The notes under the pieces are model-generated. The model had not been told where the DNA came from, made no database searches, and saw only the letters and a list, made by a program, of their open reading frames with translations. Shown here piece after piece: positions 18,279 to 28,846 of a stretch of DNA of 64,000 nt. The position numbers and the translations under genes are program-made. The DNA is taken from positions 310,001 through 374,000 of the forward strand of contig JADJXY010000001.1 in the NCBI GenBank assembly GCA_016720065.1. The letters run 5' to 3'. How positions within the stretch are numbered: position 1 is the stretch's first letter; each line of letters starts with the position of its first letter. Source of the stretch: Betaproteobacteria bacterium. Its GTDB lineage: Bacteria > Pseudomonadota > Gammaproteobacteria > Burkholderiales > Rhodocyclaceae.

Positions 18279-19381
18279 TGCTCCTCGCCCTTGCCCAGTA
18301 CCTTGCCCAGGACGTGCGCTTCTTCAACGTCTTCAACTACATCACCCTGCGCACGGTGCTGGCGGCCATGACGGCGCTCATCATCAGCTTTGCCGCCGGT
18401 CCGGCGGTGATCCGCTGGCTGGCGGCCAAGAAGATCGGCCAGGCGGTGCGCACCGACGGCCCCCAGACCCATCTGGTGAAGTCCGGCACGCCCACCATGG
18501 GCGGTGTGCTGATCCTAATCGCCATCGGCATCACCACGCTGCTGTGGGCCGACCTCAGCAACAAGTACGTGTGGACCGTGCTGGTGGTGACCCTGGGTTA
18601 CGGCATCATCGGCTGGTACGACGACTGGAAGAAGGTGGTCTACCGCGATCCGAACGGCCTGGCCAGCCGCTGGAAATTCTTCTGGCAGTCGGTGCTGGGC
18701 GTCGGTGCCGCCCTGTTCCTGGCCTTTTCCGCCAAGTCACCGGGCCAGACCGAACTCATCGTCCCCTTCTTCAAGACCGTGGCCTACCCGTTGGGCATCG
18801 TCGGCTTCATCACCCTGACCTACTTCGTCATCGTCGGCACCTCCAACGCGGTGAACCTGACCGACGGCCTGGACGGCCTCGCCATCATGCCCACGGTGCT
18901 GGTGGCAGCCGCCTTCGTCATCTTCGCCTACGTCACCGGCCACGCGGTGTACGCCAAGTACCTCTTCATCCCCTACGTGCCGGGGGCCGGCGAATTGTGC
19001 ATCTTCCTCGGCGCCATGGCCGGGGCGGGGCTGGGTTTCCTGTGGTTCAACGCCTATCCGGCGGAAGTGTTCATGGGCGATGTCGGCGCCCTGGCCCTGG
19101 GCGCTGCCCTGGGCACGGTGGCGGTCATCGTGCGCCAGGAAGTCGTGCTCCTCATCATGGGCGGCGTCTTCGTCGGCGAAACCCTGTCGGTGATGCTGCA
19201 GGTGGCCTACTTCAAATACACCAAGCGGAAATTCGGCGAAGGCCGCCGCATCCTGCGCATGGCGCCCCTGCATCACCATTTCGAGCAGTCCGGCTGGAAG
19301 GAAACCCAGGTCGTGGTGCGCTTCTGGATCATCACCATCATGCTGGTCCTCCTCGGTCTCTCCACCCTGAAACTGAGATGA
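18278..19381 (+). CDS. mraY: Phospho-N-acetylmuramoyl-pentapeptide-transferase MraY
   Basis: 367 residues. The ATG at 18278 has GGAGG upstream and overlaps the murF stop. A polytopic membrane enzyme with about ten helices. Catalytic Asp motifs: the YDDWKK loop and [13 protein letters not shown]; the cytoplasmic MAPLHHHFE His motif and [10 protein letters not shown] are also present. It transfers phospho-MurNAc-pentapeptide to undecaprenyl phosphate, making lipid I. Confidence 0.97.
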   Translation: MLLALAQYLAQDVRFFNVFNYITLRTVLAAMTALIISFAAGPAVIRWLAAKKIGQAVRTDGPQTHLVKSGTPTMGGVLILIAIGITTLLWADLSNKYVWTVLVVTLGYGIIGWYDDWKKVVYRDPNGLASRWKFFWQSVLGVGAALFLAFSAKSPGQTELIVPFFKTVAYPLGIVGFITLTYFVIVGTSNAVNLTDGLDGLAIMPTVLVAAAFVIFAYVTGHAVYAKYLFIPYVPGAGELCIFLGAMAGAGLGFLWFNAYPAEVFMGDVGALALGAALGTVAVIVRQEVVLLIMGGVFVGETLSVMLQVAYFKYTKRKFGEGRRILRMAPLHHHFEQSGWKETQVVVRFWIITIMLVLLGLSTLKLR

Positions 19382-19460
19382 AACGGCCCCCACGCTCACT
19401 TCGCTCACTGCCCCCCGCGGGGGCGCAGGCCCCCTTTGGGACGGCCCGGCAGGAGGCCTG
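19382..19460. repeat. Short GC-rich repeat between mraY and murD
   Basis: The 79-nt gap consists of a CGCTCACTTCGCTCACTG segment and a G/C palindrome (GCCCCCcgcGGGGGC), followed by CAGGAGG as the murD ribosome binding site. Similar short elements are common between genes in betaproteobacteria. The neighbouring dcw junctions overlap, so this gap is exceptional. Confidence 0.5.
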
Positions 19461-20813
19461 ATGGAACTCAAGGGCAAAACCATCCTCGTCGTCGGGCTCG
19501 GTGAATCCGGGCTGGCCATGGCCAAGTGGCTGGGCCGGCTGGGCGCCCGCGTGCGGGTGGCCGACTCCCGGGAGAATCCGCCCAACGTCGACGCTCTCTT
19601 CGCTGCCGTGCCCGGTGCCGAGCTGATTGCCGGCCCCTTCGCCGATGCGGCCTTCGCCGGCGTGGATCTGATCGCCCTGTCGCCGGGCGTGCCCAAGGCC
19701 ACGCCTCAGGTGGAGAACGCCGCCGCGCCGGTGATTTCCGAAATCGAACTGTTCGCCGCCGGTGTCCGCCAATTCGCGCCCGGCAGCCGGATCGTCGGCA
19801 TCACCGGCAGCAACGGCAAGACCACCACGACCGCGCTCACCGCCCACCTGCTCAAGGGCGCCGGAGTGCCGGCGGTGGCCTGCGGCAACATTTCGCCGTC
19901 GGCCCTCGATGCCCTCATGGACGCCCTCGACACGGGCAAGCTGCCGGCGGTGTGGGTGGTGGAGCTGTCCAGCTTCCAGCTGGAGACGACCGACCACCTG
20001 AACGCCGCCGCCGCGACCCTGCTCAACGTCTCCGAAGATCATCTCGACCGCTACGAGGGCAGCCTGGCCAACTATGCCGCCGCCAAGGCCCGCATCTTCC
20101 AGGGCAAGGGCGTCCTGGTCCTCAACCGGGACGACGACTGGTCCATGGCCAACGGCCGCTGCGGGCGCACCCTGGTGACCTTCGGCCTCGACGCGGCTCC
20201 CCGGGGTACCGACTACGGCCTGGCGGATGGCCATCTCTGCCGCGGCCAGGTGCGCCTGGTGGCCCTGGCCGACCTCAGGATCGCCGGACTGCACAACGCC
20301 GCCAACGCCATGGCCGCCCTGGCCCTGTGCGAGGCGGTGGGCGTGGCGCCGGACCGCCTGATGGAAGCGCTGAAGGCCTTCCAGGGCCTGCCCCATCGCG
20401 TCGAAGCCGTGGCCGAGAAGCGCGGCGTGCTCTACGTCGATGACTCCAAGGGCACCAACGTCGGCGCCACCCTGGCCGCCATCGAAGGTCTGGGGCGGCC
20501 GGTGAACATCGTCCTGGGCGGCGACGGCAAGGGCCAGGATTTCTCTCCCCTGCTGCCGGCACTGCAAAAGCATGGCCGTGCCGCCGCGCTCATCGGCCGC
20601 GACGCCGCTGCCATCGAGACGGCCATCGCCGGCGCAGGCATTGCGCTGCAGCGCTGTGCCGACATGGGCGAGGCGGTCCGCTGGCTGGCCAGCCAGGCGC
20701 AGGCGGGCGACTGCGTGCTGCTCTCGCCAGCCTGTGCCAGCCTCGACATGTACAAGAACTACGCCCACCGCGCGCAAGCCTTCGTCGACGCGGTGCAGGG
20801 GCTGCCCTCATGA
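19461..20813 (+). CDS. murD: UDP-N-acetylmuramoyl-L-alanine-D-glutamate ligase MurD
   Basis: 450 residues. N-terminal Rossmann domain ([17 protein letters not shown]), P-loop [23 protein letters not shown], and the C-terminal [11 protein letters not shown]. MurD adds D-Glu to UDP-MurNAc-L-Ala in the cytosol. AGGAGG precedes the ATG. The stop overlaps the ftsW start. Confidence 0.97.
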   Translation: MELKGKTILVVGLGESGLAMAKWLGRLGARVRVADSRENPPNVDALFAAVPGAELIAGPFADAAFAGVDLIALSPGVPKATPQVENAAAPVISEIELFAAGVRQFAPGSRIVGITGSNGKTTTTALTAHLLKGAGVPAVACGNISPSALDALMDALDTGKLPAVWVVELSSFQLETTDHLNAAAATLLNVSEDHLDRYEGSLANYAAAKARIFQGKGVLVLNRDDDWSMANGRCGRTLVTFGLDAAPRGTDYGLADGHLCRGQVRLVALADLRIAGLHNAANAMAALALCEAVGVAPDRLMEALKAFQGLPHRVEAVAEKRGVLYVDDSKGTNVGATLAAIEGLGRPVNIVLGGDGKGQDFSPLLPALQKHGRAAALIGRDAAAIETAIAGAGIALQRCADMGEAVRWLASQAQAGDCVLLSPACASLDMYKNYAHRAQAFVDAVQGLPS

Positions 20814-21973
20814 TGCTCGCCGCCCTCGACTCCCCCCGCCGCGAAGTGGCCGAGATCGACCACGCTCTCCTGTGGAGCGCGCTGCTGCTGCTGTTTACCG
20901 GGCTGGTCATGGTCTATTCCTCGTCCATCGCCACGGCGGAGGCCAGCCGCGCCTTTGGGCACCAGCCCACTTACTTCCTCTTCCGCCACGCCATTTTCCT
21001 GTGCATCGGCCTGGTGGTCGCCGGCTTCGTCTTCCAGGTACCGCTGGCTGTCTGGCAGCGCGCCGCGCCCCTGCTCTTTCTCGGGGGGGTGCTCCTCCTC
21101 GCCATCGTGCTCATCCCCGGTATCGGGCGCGACGTGAATGGCGCCCGGCGCTGGCTGTCCCTGGGCTTCGCCAACCTGCAACCTTCCGAGCTGATGAAGC
21201 TCTTTGCGGTGCTCTACGCCGCCGATTACACGGTGCGCAAGATTTCGGTCATGCACGACCTCAAGAAGGCCTTTCTGCCGATGTTCGGCGCCATGTTCGT
21301 GGTCGGCATGCTGCTTCTGAAGGAGCCCGACTTCGGTGCCTTCGTGGTCATCATCGCCATCGCCATGGGCATCCTTTTCCTGGGGGGGCTGCGGGCGCGC
21401 CTCTTCGTCGTCCTGGTGGCGGGCCTGCTGGTGGCGTTCACCGTGCTCATCATCGTCTCGCCCTACCGGCGGGACCGCATCTTCGGCTTCATGGACCCCT
21501 GGGGTGACGAATTCGGCCGGGGTTATCAACTGTCCCACTCCCTCATCGCCTTCGGTCGGGGGGAGCTCTTTGGCGTCGGCCTGGGCGCCAGCGTGGAGAA
21601 ACTGTTCTACCTGCCGGAAGCCCATACCGACTTCCTCCTCGCCGTCATCGCCGAGGAACTGGGCTTCGTCGGTGTCCTGGTTGTTGTCCTGCTCTTCGCC
21701 CTGCTGGTGCAGCGGGCCTTCGCCATCGGCCGCCGCTGCGTCCAGCTCGACCGCCTCTATCCGGCCCTGGTGGCCATGGGCATCGGCATCTGGATGGGCG
21801 TGCAGTCCTTCATCAACATGGGTGTGAATATGGGGCTCCTGCCCACCAAGGGCCTGACCCTGCCGCTGATGAGCTTCGGCGGCTCGGGAATTGTGGCGAA
21901 CTGCGTGGCTGTGGCGATCCTCTTGCGTGTCGACTGGGAGAACCGGCAGCTCATGCGAGGTGGAAAACTATGA
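20810..21973 (+). CDS. ftsW: Septal peptidoglycan glycosyltransferase FtsW
   Basis: 387 residues, SEDS family, with about ten membrane helices starting near residue 20. Family motifs seen are [26 protein letters not shown], the [17 protein letters not shown] periplasmic loop and the C-terminal [13 protein letters not shown]. FtsW polymerises lipid II at the septum with FtsI. Overlaps murD by ATGA. Its own TGA overlaps an ATG that opens a short ORF bridging to murG. Confidence 0.97.
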   Translation: MMLAALDSPRREVAEIDHALLWSALLLLFTGLVMVYSSSIATAEASRAFGHQPTYFLFRHAIFLCIGLVVAGFVFQVPLAVWQRAAPLLFLGGVLLLAIVLIPGIGRDVNGARRWLSLGFANLQPSELMKLFAVLYAADYTVRKISVMHDLKKAFLPMFGAMFVVGMLLLKEPDFGAFVVIIAIAMGILFLGGLRARLFVVLVAGLLVAFTVLIIVSPYRRDRIFGFMDPWGDEFGRGYQLSHSLIAFGRGELFGVGLGASVEKLFYLPEAHTDFLLAVIAEELGFVGVLVVVLLFALLVQRAFAIGRRCVQLDRLYPALVAMGIGIWMGVQSFINMGVNMGLLPTKGLTLPLMSFGGSGIVANCVAVAILLRVDWENRQLMRGGKL

Positions 21974-21986
21974 CCACGTTCGTGCT

Positions 21987-22125
21987 GCCTGTTTCGGCGC
22001 AGACAACGCGCCGCAAAGCGGCTCGTTGCGGCGCAGACTCATATTCGCGTAGCGAATGTGACGTCGTAGCCACTCACCCGCCGCAGCCGGTGTTAAGCGC
22101 GCAGCGCGGCCGGAGACAAAACAGG
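21987..22125. repeat. Palindromic insertion-like element between ftsW and murG
   Basis: The 139-bp segment begins with GCCTGTTT (21987-21994) and ends with its inverted copy AAACAGGC (22118-22125). It contains two strong hairpins: GCGCCGC/GCGGCGC (22008-22034) and a 9-bp stem closed by GTA (22040-22060). The flanks carry similar GGAA..CTATGA sequences on both sides (21963-21973 and 22142-22152), suggesting a duplicated target. A 60-codon frame (21970-22152) crosses the gap, with an ATGA overlap to ftsW at one end and to murG at the other. The encoded peptide resembles no family I know. Confidence 0.6.
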
Positions 22126-22148
22126 CATCTCAGGCGTGGAGGGAAGCT

Positions 22149-23207
22149 ATGAGCAAGACCCTCCTCGTTATGGCCGGCGGTACCGGCGGCCACATCTTCC
22201 CCGCTCTCGCTGTCGCCGAGAAGATGCGCGAACGCGGCTGGCGGGTCGTCTGGATGGGCAATCCGGAGGGCATGGAAGCCCGTCGCGTACCCCAGCACGG
22301 CTTCGAGATGGTGTGGGTGAAGTTCGAGGCCCTGCGCGGCAAGGGGCTGTTGCGCAAGCTGCTGCTGCCCTTGAATCTCCTCAAGGGTTTCTGGCAGGCC
22401 TTGAAGGCCATCCGCCAGGTGCGTCCGGACGTGGTGCTGGGCATGGGCGGTTACATCACCTTCCCCGGCGGCATGATGGCGGTGCTGCTCGGCAAGCCCC
22501 TCGTGGTGCATGAGCAGAATTCCGTCGCCGGGCTCGCCAACCGTGTGCTGGCCGGCGTTGCCGACCGGGTCGTCACCGGCTTCCCGGAGGTCTTGAAAAA
22601 GGGCGCCTGGGTGGGCAACCCGGTGCGCCCGGAGATCGCGGCCCTGCCGGCGCCCGCCGAGCGCCTCAAGGAGCGTAGCGGCAGCCTGCACCTGCTGGTC
22701 ATCGGCGGCAGCCTGGGGGCCAAGGTGCTCAACGAGGTCATTCCCCAGGGCCTGGCCCAGCTCAATGCCGACGAACTGCCCCAGGTGGTGCATCAGGCGG
22801 GTGAGCAGCATCTGGAAGCCCTCAAGGCCAACTACGCCGCCGTCGGCATCCACGCCCACTGCGTCGCTTTCATCGACGACATGGCCGGTGCCTACGAGTG
22901 GGCCGATGTGGTAATTTGCCGCGCCGGCGCGCTGACCATCGCCGAACTGGCCGCTGCCGGGGTGCCGGCCATCCTGGTGCCCTTCCCCCACGCGGTGGAT
23001 GACCACCAGACGGGGAACGCCAAGTTCCTGGTGAATGTGGGCGGGGCCTTCCTGCTGCCCCAGGGCGAGCTGAGCCCCGATTCCGTCGCCCTGATCCGCA
23101 ACTACAGCCGCAGCCAGCTCCTGGAAATGGCCGAGAAGGCGCGGAGCATGGCCAAGCCCGACGCCACCGAGGAAGTGGCGAATATCTGTTCCGAGGTGGC
23201 GAAATGA
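22149..23207 (+). CDS. murG: UDP-N-acetylglucosamine-N-acetylmuramyl-(pentapeptide) transferase MurG
   Basis: 352 residues. GT28 fold: the N-terminal Gly-rich loop [16 protein letters not shown], a [11 protein letters not shown] segment, [11 protein letters not shown], and the UDP-GlcNAc-binding [31 protein letters not shown] region. MurG makes lipid II from lipid I on the inner face of the membrane. GGAGGGA precedes the ATG. Its TGA overlaps the murC ATG. Confidence 0.97.
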   Translation: MSKTLLVMAGGTGGHIFPALAVAEKMRERGWRVVWMGNPEGMEARRVPQHGFEMVWVKFEALRGKGLLRKLLLPLNLLKGFWQALKAIRQVRPDVVLGMGGYITFPGGMMAVLLGKPLVVHEQNSVAGLANRVLAGVADRVVTGFPEVLKKGAWVGNPVRPEIAALPAPAERLKERSGSLHLLVIGGSLGAKVLNEVIPQGLAQLNADELPQVVHQAGEQHLEALKANYAAVGIHAHCVAFIDDMAGAYEWADVVICRAGALTIAELAAAGVPAILVPFPHAVDDHQTGNAKFLVNVGGAFLLPQGELSPDSVALIRNYSRSQLLEMAEKARSMAKPDATEEVANICSEVAK

Positions 23208-24601
23208 AGCACAAGGTCAAGAATATCCACTTCGTCGGCGTCGGCGGTTCCGGTATGAGCGGCATCGCCGAGGTCCTGGCCAACCTGGGTTACAAGGTCT
23301 CCGGTTCCGACCTCGCCGCCAGCGCCACGACGCGCCGCCTGGAAGCCCAGGGCGTCAAGGTCCACGTCGGCCACGCCGCCAAGCACGTTGCCAAGGCGGA
23401 CGCGGTGGTGGTGTCCACCGCCGTCAAGGCCGACAACCCGGAAGTGGTCGCCGCCCGTGAGCGTCACGTGCCGGTGGTGCCCCGGGCCCAGATGCTGGCC
23501 GAGCTGATGCGCCTCAAGCAGGGCATCGCCATCGCCGGCACCCACGGCAAGACCACCACCACCAGCCTGGTCACCAGCATCCTGGCCGAGGGCGGCATCG
23601 ATCCCACCTTCGTCATCGGCGGCCGCCTCAACGCCGCCGGCGCCAACGCCAAGCTGGGGCAGGGCGATTTCCTGGTGGCCGAGGCCGACGAATCCGACGC
23701 TTCCTTCCTCTACCTGTCGCCGGTCATCTCGGTGGTCACCAACATCGACGCTGACCACATGGAAACCTACGGCCACGACTTCGAGCGCTTGAAGGGCGCC
23801 TTCGTCGATTTCCTCAACCGCCTGCCTTTCTATGGGGTGGCGGTACTCTGCGCCGACGATCCCAACGTGCGCGCCATCCTGCCGGCGGTGCCCAAGCAGA
23901 TCGTCACTTACGGCCTCGACCCGGCGGCCAACGTCCACGCCGAGAACGTGCGGGCGGTGGACGGCCAGATGCATTTCGATGCGGTAAGGGTGAACGGCAG
24001 CGTCTCCCGCCTGCCCATCACCCTCAACCTGCCGGGCATGCACAACGTCCTGAACGCCCTGGCCGCCATCGCCGTGGCCACCGAGGTGCAGGTGCCGGAC
24101 GCCGCCATCATCAAGGCGCTGGCCGAATTCAAGGGCGTCGGCCGCCGCTTCCAGCGCTACGGCGAGGTGGCCCTGCCGGAGGGTGGCAGCTTTACCCTCA
24201 TCGATGACTACGGCCACCACCCGGTGGAAATGGCCGCCACCCTCGCCGCCGCCCGCGGGGCCTTCCCGGGCCGCCGCCTGGTGCTGGCCTTCCAGCCCCA
24301 CCGCTACACCCGCACCCGCGACTGCTTCGAGGATTTCGTCAGGGTGCTGTCGACGGTCGATGCGCTGCTGCTGGCCGAGGTCTACGCCGCCGGCGAAGCG
24401 CCCATCGTCGCCGCCGACGGCCGGTCGCTCGCCCGGGCCCTGCGCGTGGTGGGCAAGGTGGAGCCGGTCTTCGTCGAGGACATCGCGGCCATGCCGCAAA
24501 CCATTCTGGATGTCGCCCGGGACGGCGACGTGGTGTTGACCATGGGTGCCGGTTCCATCGGCGCGGTACCCGGCAAGCTGGTTGAAGGAAAGCCCTCGTG
24601 A
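23204..24601 (+). CDS. murC: UDP-N-acetylmuramate-L-alanine ligase MurC
   Basis: 465 residues. N-terminal [19 protein letters not shown]-loop [21 protein letters not shown], and the C-terminal [10 protein letters not shown] with FQPHRYTRT. MurC attaches L-Ala to UDP-MurNAc, the first amino-acid addition of the pathway. Overlaps murG by ATGA and ddlB by GTGA. Confidence 0.97.
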   Translation: MKHKVKNIHFVGVGGSGMSGIAEVLANLGYKVSGSDLAASATTRRLEAQGVKVHVGHAAKHVAKADAVVVSTAVKADNPEVVAARERHVPVVPRAQMLAELMRLKQGIAIAGTHGKTTTTSLVTSILAEGGIDPTFVIGGRLNAAGANAKLGQGDFLVAEADESDASFLYLSPVISVVTNIDADHMETYGHDFERLKGAFVDFLNRLPFYGVAVLCADDPNVRAILPAVPKQIVTYGLDPAANVHAENVRAVDGQMHFDAVRVNGSVSRLPITLNLPGMHNVLNALAAIAVATEVQVPDAAIIKALAEFKGVGRRFQRYGEVALPEGGSFTLIDDYGHHPVEMAATLAAARGAFPGRRLVLAFQPHRYTRTRDCFEDFVRVLSTVDALLLAEVYAAGEAPIVAADGRSLARALRVVGKVEPVFVEDIAAMPQTILDVARDGDVVLTMGAGSIGAVPGKLVEGKPS

Positions 24602-25503
24602 GCAATTTCGGTAAAGTCGCGGTGCTCTTCGGCGGAACGTCCGCCGAAAGGGAGGTGTCCTTGAACAGCGGGTCGCGGGTGCTGGCCGCCCTGCAGGGGC
24701 AGGGCATCGACGCCCATGCTTTCGATCCCGCCAACCAGCCCCTGGACGCCTTGAAGGGCTACGACCGGGCCTTCATCGCGCTGCACGGTCGCCACGGCGA
24801 GGACGGCACCATCCAGGGCGCCCTGGAGATGATGCACATCCCCTACACCGGCCCCGGCGTGCTGGCCTCCGCCCTGGCCATGGACAAGTTCCGCACCAAG
24901 CTGATGTGGCGTGCCGCCGGCCTGCCCATCCCGGAATACGCGGTGCTCAAGGCTGATTCCGACTTCGCCGAGATCGAGGAGGAATTGGGCCTGCCTCTCT
25001 TCGTCAAGCCCGCCCGGGAGGGGTCTTCCATCGGCATTACCAAGGTCAGGGCCCGGGGGGATCTGGCCGCGGCCTATGCCGAGGCGGCCAGACACGACTC
25101 CCTGGTGATCGCCGAAAAGGGCGTCCTGGGCGGCGAATACACCGTCGGCATCGTCGGCGACGAGGCCCTGCCCATCATCAAGATCGAGCCGGCCACCGAC
25201 TGGTACGACTACGAAGCCAAGTACATCCGCAACGACACCAAGTACCTCTGCCCCTGCGGCCTGCCGGCCGAGCAGGAGGCCCGTATCCGCAAGGGGGCCC
25301 TGGAAGCCTTTCGCATCCTTGGGGGGCGGGGCTGGGGCCGGGTGGATTTCCTCATGGACGAGGAGGGGCAGCACTACTTCCTTGAGGCCAACACGGCGCC
25401 GGGCATGACCGACCATTCCCTGGTGCCCATGGCGGCCCGGGTGGCCGGCATGGACTACCCTACCCTGGTGCGCCGGGTGCTCGAACTGGCTTCCCACGAC
25501 TGA
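24598..25503 (+). CDS. ddlB: D-alanine-D-alanine ligase
   Basis: 301 residues with a GTG start overlapping the murC TGA. ATP-grasp ligase: [45 protein letters not shown], and the metal/ATP-binding [15 protein letters not shown]. Makes the D-Ala-D-Ala dipeptide used by MurF. The length is that of the short DdlB type usual in dcw clusters. Confidence 0.97.
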   Translation: MSNFGKVAVLFGGTSAEREVSLNSGSRVLAALQGQGIDAHAFDPANQPLDALKGYDRAFIALHGRHGEDGTIQGALEMMHIPYTGPGVLASALAMDKFRTKLMWRAAGLPIPEYAVLKADSDFAEIEEELGLPLFVKPAREGSSIGITKVRARGDLAAAYAEAARHDSLVIAEKGVLGGEYTVGIVGDEALPIIKIEPATDWYDYEAKYIRNDTKYLCPCGLPAEQEARIRKGALEAFRILGGRGWGRVDFLMDEEGQHYFLEANTAPGMTDHSLVPMAARVAGMDYPTLVRRVLELASHD

Positions 25504-25570
25504 CATGATCTCGCCGGCCACCGCCCCTTCTCTCACCCCCCGGGGCCTGCCCCAGGGGGAGGTATGAGCC

Positions 25571-26323
25571 ATGTGGAACAAGCCCGACGCCCTCAACGCC
25601 CTGGCCGATCTCCTGCTTCTGGCAGGGGTCGCGGCGCTGCTGGCGGTGGGGGTCGTCTGGCTGGTGCGGGTGCCCTCCCTGCCCATAAAGCAGGTGGTGT
25701 TCACCCAGGAACTGCATCAGGTGCGGCGCCTGGAAGTGGAGCAGGCGCTGCCTACGGCGCTCAAGGGCAATTTCTTCAGCGTCAATCTGGATGCCGTGCG
25801 CGCCGCTCTGGAAAAGTTGCCCTGGATTCGCCGGGTGCAGGTGCGGCGGGTGTGGCCGGCCCGGCTGGAAGTGAGCGTCGAGGAGCATCGGGCGGCCGCG
25901 CGTTGGGAAAGCGGGGCGGCGGCGAGCAACGAACTGGTGAACACCTATGGCGAGGTCTTCGCGGCGCCGCTGGCCAGGACCGAGGCTGCGCTGCTGCCCG
26001 CCCTGCACGGCCCGGCGGGCACGGCGCCGGACCTGCTGCGCCGCCACGGCGACTGGACGGAGTCCTTCCGGGCCTTGGGGCAGAGACCGATCCAGGTGCT
26101 GCTGTCGCCGCGGCTGTCGTGGCACATGCGCCTGGACAGCGGCATGGCCATCGAGTTGGGGCGGGACCAGCCCAAGTCGCCGGTGGGCGCCCGGCTGGAG
26201 CGATTTGTGAAGGTGTACGGGGAAACCGTGGGGCAGCGGGAAACGCTGCCGGCGGTGGTGGATTTACGGTATCCCAACGGCTTTGCCCTGCGGGGAGCGG
26301 CTGTGGCGGGAAAGGGAAAGTAG
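25571..26323 (+). CDS. ftsQ: Cell division protein FtsQ
   Basis: 250 residues. Short cytoplasmic N-terminus, one membrane helix (about 15-36, LLLLAGVAALLAVGVVWLV), then a POTRA-like region (PIKQVVFTQELHQVRRLEVEQAL, WIRRVQVRRVWPARLEVSVEEH) and the C-terminal beta domain. It scaffolds FtsL/FtsB and recruits the late divisome. A 67-nt spacer with a CCCCCGGGGCC palindrome and GGGGGAGG precedes it; another ATG at 25564 is out of frame. Confidence 0.95.
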   Translation: MWNKPDALNALADLLLLAGVAALLAVGVVWLVRVPSLPIKQVVFTQELHQVRRLEVEQALPTALKGNFFSVNLDAVRAALEKLPWIRRVQVRRVWPARLEVSVEEHRAAARWESGAAASNELVNTYGEVFAAPLARTEAALLPALHGPAGTAPDLLRRHGDWTESFRALGQRPIQVLLSPRLSWHMRLDSGMAIELGRDQPKSPVGARLERFVKVYGETVGQRETLPAVVDLRYPNGFALRGAAVAGKGK

Positions 26324-26327
26324 GGAC

Positions 26328-27557
26328 ATGAGCAGGGACAACAAGGATCTGGTGGTCGGGCTCGATATCGGCACGTCGAAAATCGTCGCCCTGGTGGCCG
26401 AAATCACGCCGGAAGGGCGCCTCAGCGTCATCGGCATGGGGTCGCAGGATTCCCGCGGCCTGAAGAAGGGCGTGGTGGTCAATATCGAGGAGACGGTGCA
26501 CACCATCAGCCGCGTCATCCAGGAAGTCGAGCTGATGGCGGACTGCAAGGTGCGGGACGTCTACACCGGCATCGCCGGCAGCCACATCAAGAGCTTCAAC
26601 TCCAACGGCATGGTGGCGATCAAGGACAAGGAAGTGACCCCGACCGATGTCGAGCGCGTCATCGAAACTGCCCGTGCCATGCCCATCCCGGCCGATCAGG
26701 AAATCCTGCACATCCTCACCCAGGAGTTCGTCATCGACGGCCAGGATGGCATCCGAGAGCCCATCGGCATGAGCGGCATGCGCCTCGAAGTGCGGGTGCA
26801 CATCGTCACCGGCGCCGTGTCGGCGGCCCAGAACATCGTCAAGTGCGTGCGCCGCTGTGGCCTGGAAGTGAACGACCTGGTGCTGCAACCCCTGGCCTCC
26901 AGCTACGCCACGCTCTCGGAGGACGAGAAGGATCTCGGCATCTGCCTCATCGACATCGGCGGCGGCACCACCGACATTGCCGTGTGGACCCAGGGTGCCA
27001 TTCGCCACACTTCGGTGATTCCCATCGCCGGCGACCAGGTTACCAACGATATTGCGATGGCTCTGCGCACGCCCACCCGGGAAGCCGAAGACATCAAGCG
27101 CAAGTTCGGCTGCGCTCTCGCTGCCCTGGCCGACCCGGCCGAAACCCTGGAGGTGGCCGGCGTGGACGACCGCCCCAGCCGCAAGCTGTCCCGCCGTGCC
27201 CTGGCCGACGTCATCCAGCCCCGGGTGGAGGAGCTGTATGAGTTGATCCAGTCCGAATTGCGCCGGGCGGGGTTCGAGGAAGTGCTGTCCTCGGGCATCG
27301 TGCTTACGGGCGGAGCCAGCGTCATGCCCGGCATGATCGAGCTGGGCGAGGAGATTTTCCACATGCCGGTGCGCCTGGGGACCCCCAAATACGGCGGCAG
27401 CCTGGCCGACGTGGTGCAGAGCCCCCGCTTCTCGACCGCCTTTGGCTTGCTGCTGGAGGCCCAGGCCCAGCACAAGCGGGGACAGAAGATCAAGGAAAAG
27501 CAGGGCGTCAGGGACGTCCTGTCCAGCATGAGATCGTGGTTCGCAAAGAACTTTTGA
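26328..27557 (+). CDS. ftsA: Cell division protein FtsA
   Basis: 409 residues, with the ATG at 26328 only 4 nt after ftsQ. Actin-like ATPase: LVVGLDIGTSKIVALVAE (phosphate 1), the SHUTPN-type 1C domain, ICLIDIGGGTTDIAVW (phosphate 2), SGIVLTGGASVMPG (adenosine) and a C-terminal amphipathic tail (SSMRSWFAKNF) that binds the membrane. It tethers FtsZ to the inner membrane. Confidence 0.97.
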   Translation: MSRDNKDLVVGLDIGTSKIVALVAEITPEGRLSVIGMGSQDSRGLKKGVVVNIEETVHTISRVIQEVELMADCKVRDVYTGIAGSHIKSFNSNGMVAIKDKEVTPTDVERVIETARAMPIPADQEILHILTQEFVIDGQDGIREPIGMSGMRLEVRVHIVTGAVSAAQNIVKCVRRCGLEVNDLVLQPLASSYATLSEDEKDLGICLIDIGGGTTDIAVWTQGAIRHTSVIPIAGDQVTNDIAMALRTPTREAEDIKRKFGCALAALADPAETLEVAGVDDRPSRKLSRRALADVIQPRVEELYELIQSELRRAGFEEVLSSGIVLTGGASVMPGMIELGEEIFHMPVRLGTPKYGGSLADVVQSPRFSTAFGLLLEAQAQHKRGQKIKEKQGVRDVLSSMRSWFAKNF

Positions 27558-27591
27558 GTGTGGTTTGACCGTTTTTTCAGAGGAGACGTCT

Positions 27592-28755
27592 ATGTTTGAA
27601 ATTATCGACAAGGAAGAGACCGGGACCGTCATCAAGGTGATCGGCGTGGGCGGCGCTGGCGGCAACGCCATCGAGCACATGATCCAGGAGGGCGTGCAGG
27701 GGGTGGAGTTCATCGCCGCCAACACCGACGCCCAGGCCCTGGCCCGCAACACCGCCCACGTGAAGGTTCCCCTGGGCAAGACCGGGCTGGGTGCCGGCGC
27801 CAAGCCCGAGGCCGGGCAGGCCGCCGCCGAAGCCCACCGGGAGGAAGTTCGCAGTTGCCTCACCGGTGCCCACATGGCCTTCATCACGGCTGGCATGGGC
27901 GGTGGCACCGGCACCGGCGCCGCTCCCGTCGTGGCCCAGGTGGCGCGCGAAATGGGCATCCTTACCGTCGGCGTGGTCACCAAACCCTTCTCCTTCGAGG
28001 GCGGCAAGCGCATGAAGTCCGCCGAAGCGGGCATCGCGGAATTCTCCAAGCACGTCGATTCCCTCATCGTCATCCTCAACGACAAGCTGATGGACGTCAT
28101 GGGCGACGACGCCGGGGTGGACGAATGCTTCCGCGCTGCCGACGACGTGCTGAAGAACGCGGTCGGCGGCATCGCCGAGATCATCACCTACCCGGGTCTG
28201 GTGAACGTGGACTTCGAAGACGTGCGCACCGTCATGGGTGAAATGGGCCGCGCCATGATGGGCTCCGCCGTTGCCGCAGGCGTCGACCGGGCACGCATCG
28301 CCGCCGAGCAGGCCGTCGCCTCGCCGCTGCTGGAAGGCATCAACCTCTCCGGCGCCCGCGGCGTGCTGGTCAATATCACGGCTTCCCGCGGCAACCTCAA
28401 GATGAAGGAAGTGAACGAGGTGATGAACACGGTAAAGGCCTTTGCCGCGGAAGACGCCCACATCATCTTCGGTGCCGTGTACGACGAACTGATGGGCGAT
28501 GCCCTGCGCGTCACCGTCGTCGCCACCGGCCTGGGCCAGGCGGCCGCCAAGCGCCAGACTTTCGAGGTCATCAACACGCCGGTATTGCAGGCCACGGGAA
28601 CCCACGACATGGTCGCCCCCACCGCGGTGGACTACAACGTCATGGCCGAAGTGCCGGCCGTGGTGCGTAAACGCAACGGCACCGTCGAGGCCCTGGCCAA
28701 CAGCGGTGTGGAGAAGTACGACATTCCCGCTTTCCTGCGCAAACAGGCCGATTGA
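27592..28755 (+). CDS. ftsZ: Cell division GTPase FtsZ
   Basis: 387 residues. The ATG at 27592 follows AGGAGA. The tubulin signature [10 protein letters not shown] is at about 103-112; the GTP-binding [13 protein letters not shown] and the T7-loop region [11 protein letters not shown] are intact. The conserved C-terminal peptide that binds FtsA/ZipA is present as DIPAFLRKQ. FtsZ assembles the cytokinetic ring. Last dcw gene; no strong terminator follows, and lpxC has its own probable promoter. Confidence 0.98.
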   Translation: MFEIIDKEETGTVIKVIGVGGAGGNAIEHMIQEGVQGVEFIAANTDAQALARNTAHVKVPLGKTGLGAGAKPEAGQAAAEAHREEVRSCLTGAHMAFITAGMGGGTGTGAAPVVAQVAREMGILTVGVVTKPFSFEGGKRMKSAEAGIAEFSKHVDSLIVILNDKLMDVMGDDAGVDECFRAADDVLKNAVGGIAEIITYPGLVNVDFEDVRTVMGEMGRAMMGSAVAAGVDRARIAAEQAVASPLLEGINLSGARGVLVNITASRGNLKMKEVNEVMNTVKAFAAEDAHIIFGAVYDELMGDALRVTVVATGLGQAAAKRQTFEVINTPVLQATGTHDMVAPTAVDYNVMAEVPAVVRKRNGTVEALANSGVEKYDIPAFLRKQAD

Positions 28756-28805
28756 CGGTCCGTTTTCCGGGAAAGACCCTTCTCTGAAAAGGGGGCGGCG
28801 CCTTG

Positions 28806-28814
28806 TGCTACAAT
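28806..28814 (+). promoter_or_regulatory. Extended -10 promoter element of lpxC
   Basis: TGCTACAAT matches the extended sigma-70 -10 (TGnTAtAAT) about 33 nt before the lpxC ATG. No clear -35 is visible, as is common with extended -10 promoters. Confidence 0.6.
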
Positions 28815-28846
28815 GCGCCGTTTCCCACATTATTCAAGGACTTGGC

